Position numbers and translations under genes: made by a program. DNA of 13,525 nt. Source: Selenomonas sp. AE3005. Its GTDB lineage: Bacteria; Bacillota; Negativicutes; Selenomonadales; Selenomonadaceae. This document shows positions 13,485-13,525 of this stretch, piece by piece. The notes beneath the pieces are model-generated. The model did not search any database. It was not told where the DNA came from and worked only from the letters and a program-made list of their open reading frames with translations. Location of the stretch: NCBI RefSeq assembly GCF_905233635.1, contig NZ_CAJODG010000049.1, forward strand, positions 1-13,525. Reading direction: 5' to 3'. Position 1 is the stretch's first letter. Every line of letters starts with the position of its first letter.

Positions 13485-13525
13485 TCAACGAGGTGGGAGA
13501 TATGCTCGCCGCCTGTTTTGGTATT

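Larger units (their letters stand above)
13396..13524 (-). other. Open frame at right edge, possible translated read-through of an intergenic repeat
   Basis: A minus-strand frame of 42 codons enters from the right edge and ends at TAA (13398-13396); it reads in part SLKRQEEVLPMAKLEQRRY then KNICRNFPF. Its last third coincides with the sigma-H-type promoter and its middle with the nested inverted repeats at 13437-13484. I have an unverified memory of near-identical small predicted peptides scattered in Selenomonas-type genomes, which would fit a dispersed element rather than a real gene. A true C-terminus of an upstream gene cannot be excluded. Confidence 0.35.

Noticed and set aside
1..13525. 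CRISPR arrays, tRNA or rRNA genes, riboswitches, insertion sequences
   Set aside because: No regularly spaced direct repeats, cloverleaf with a recognisable T-loop, rRNA core sequence, conserved aptamer core or transposase frame was seen on either strand.

Overview
The window looks like chromosome of a Negativicutes bacterium (Selenomonas-type Firmicutes with a double membrane). This rests on the gene content (rsmD-coaD followed by a coiled-coil protein, HD-GYP, dCache chemoreceptor, DASS transporter, larB-larC), strong GGAGG ribosome-binding sites, sigma-A-like promoters and a balanced, slightly AT-leaning base composition. The genus is an inference. No rRNA, tRNA, CRISPR array or insertion sequence was recognised.

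Left to right: (1) bases 2-214 hold the 3' end of a + strand gene resembling TupA-type ATP-grasp proteins of polysaccharide loci, overlapping tail-to-tail with larC. (2) larB-larC (minus strand, 2490 to 180) make part of the nickel-pincer cofactor pathway. LarC carries an unusual C-terminal extension of about 120 residues ending in a membrane helix. The larB promoter has the layout of a MerR-family operator: a 19-bp spacer containing a GGAGT/ACTCC dyad. (3) A minus-strand pair, a DASS (SLC13) anion transporter and a serine-hydroxymethyltransferase-like protein, ends at a clear terminator. The second protein has lost the PLP-binding lysine (Asp at that place) and several other active-site residues, so it looks like a pseudoenzyme or an enzyme with new chemistry. 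(4) The housekeeping operon rsmD-coaD-coiled-coil protein (7322 to 5689) ends at a strong terminator. (5) A + strand DUF4127 protein with an N-terminal signal/anchor lies at 7459-9141. (6) A large palindrome separates it from a convergent, apparently orphan amino-acid-type ABC binding lipoprotein. (7) Divergent from that is an HD-GYP cyclic-di-GMP phosphodiesterase starting at a TTG. (8) A bidirectional terminator separates it from a convergent dCache chemoreceptor that shows an apparently complete amino-acid-binding motif. (9) The right edge holds the chemoreceptor promoter region and a structured element that may be a dispersed repeat.

Themes: the right half is signalling (amino-acid sensing or uptake, c-di-GMP turnover, chemotaxis); the left half is cofactor and organic-anion metabolism. 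A 12-mer, TGCAGGAATTTT, followed after exactly 12 nt by GAATA, occurs upstream of both the transporter operon and the chemoreceptor and fits a sigma-H-type promoter. The best candidates for something new are the lysine-less SHMT-like protein coupled to a transporter, the membrane-anchored LarC, and the MerR-like switch in front of larB.
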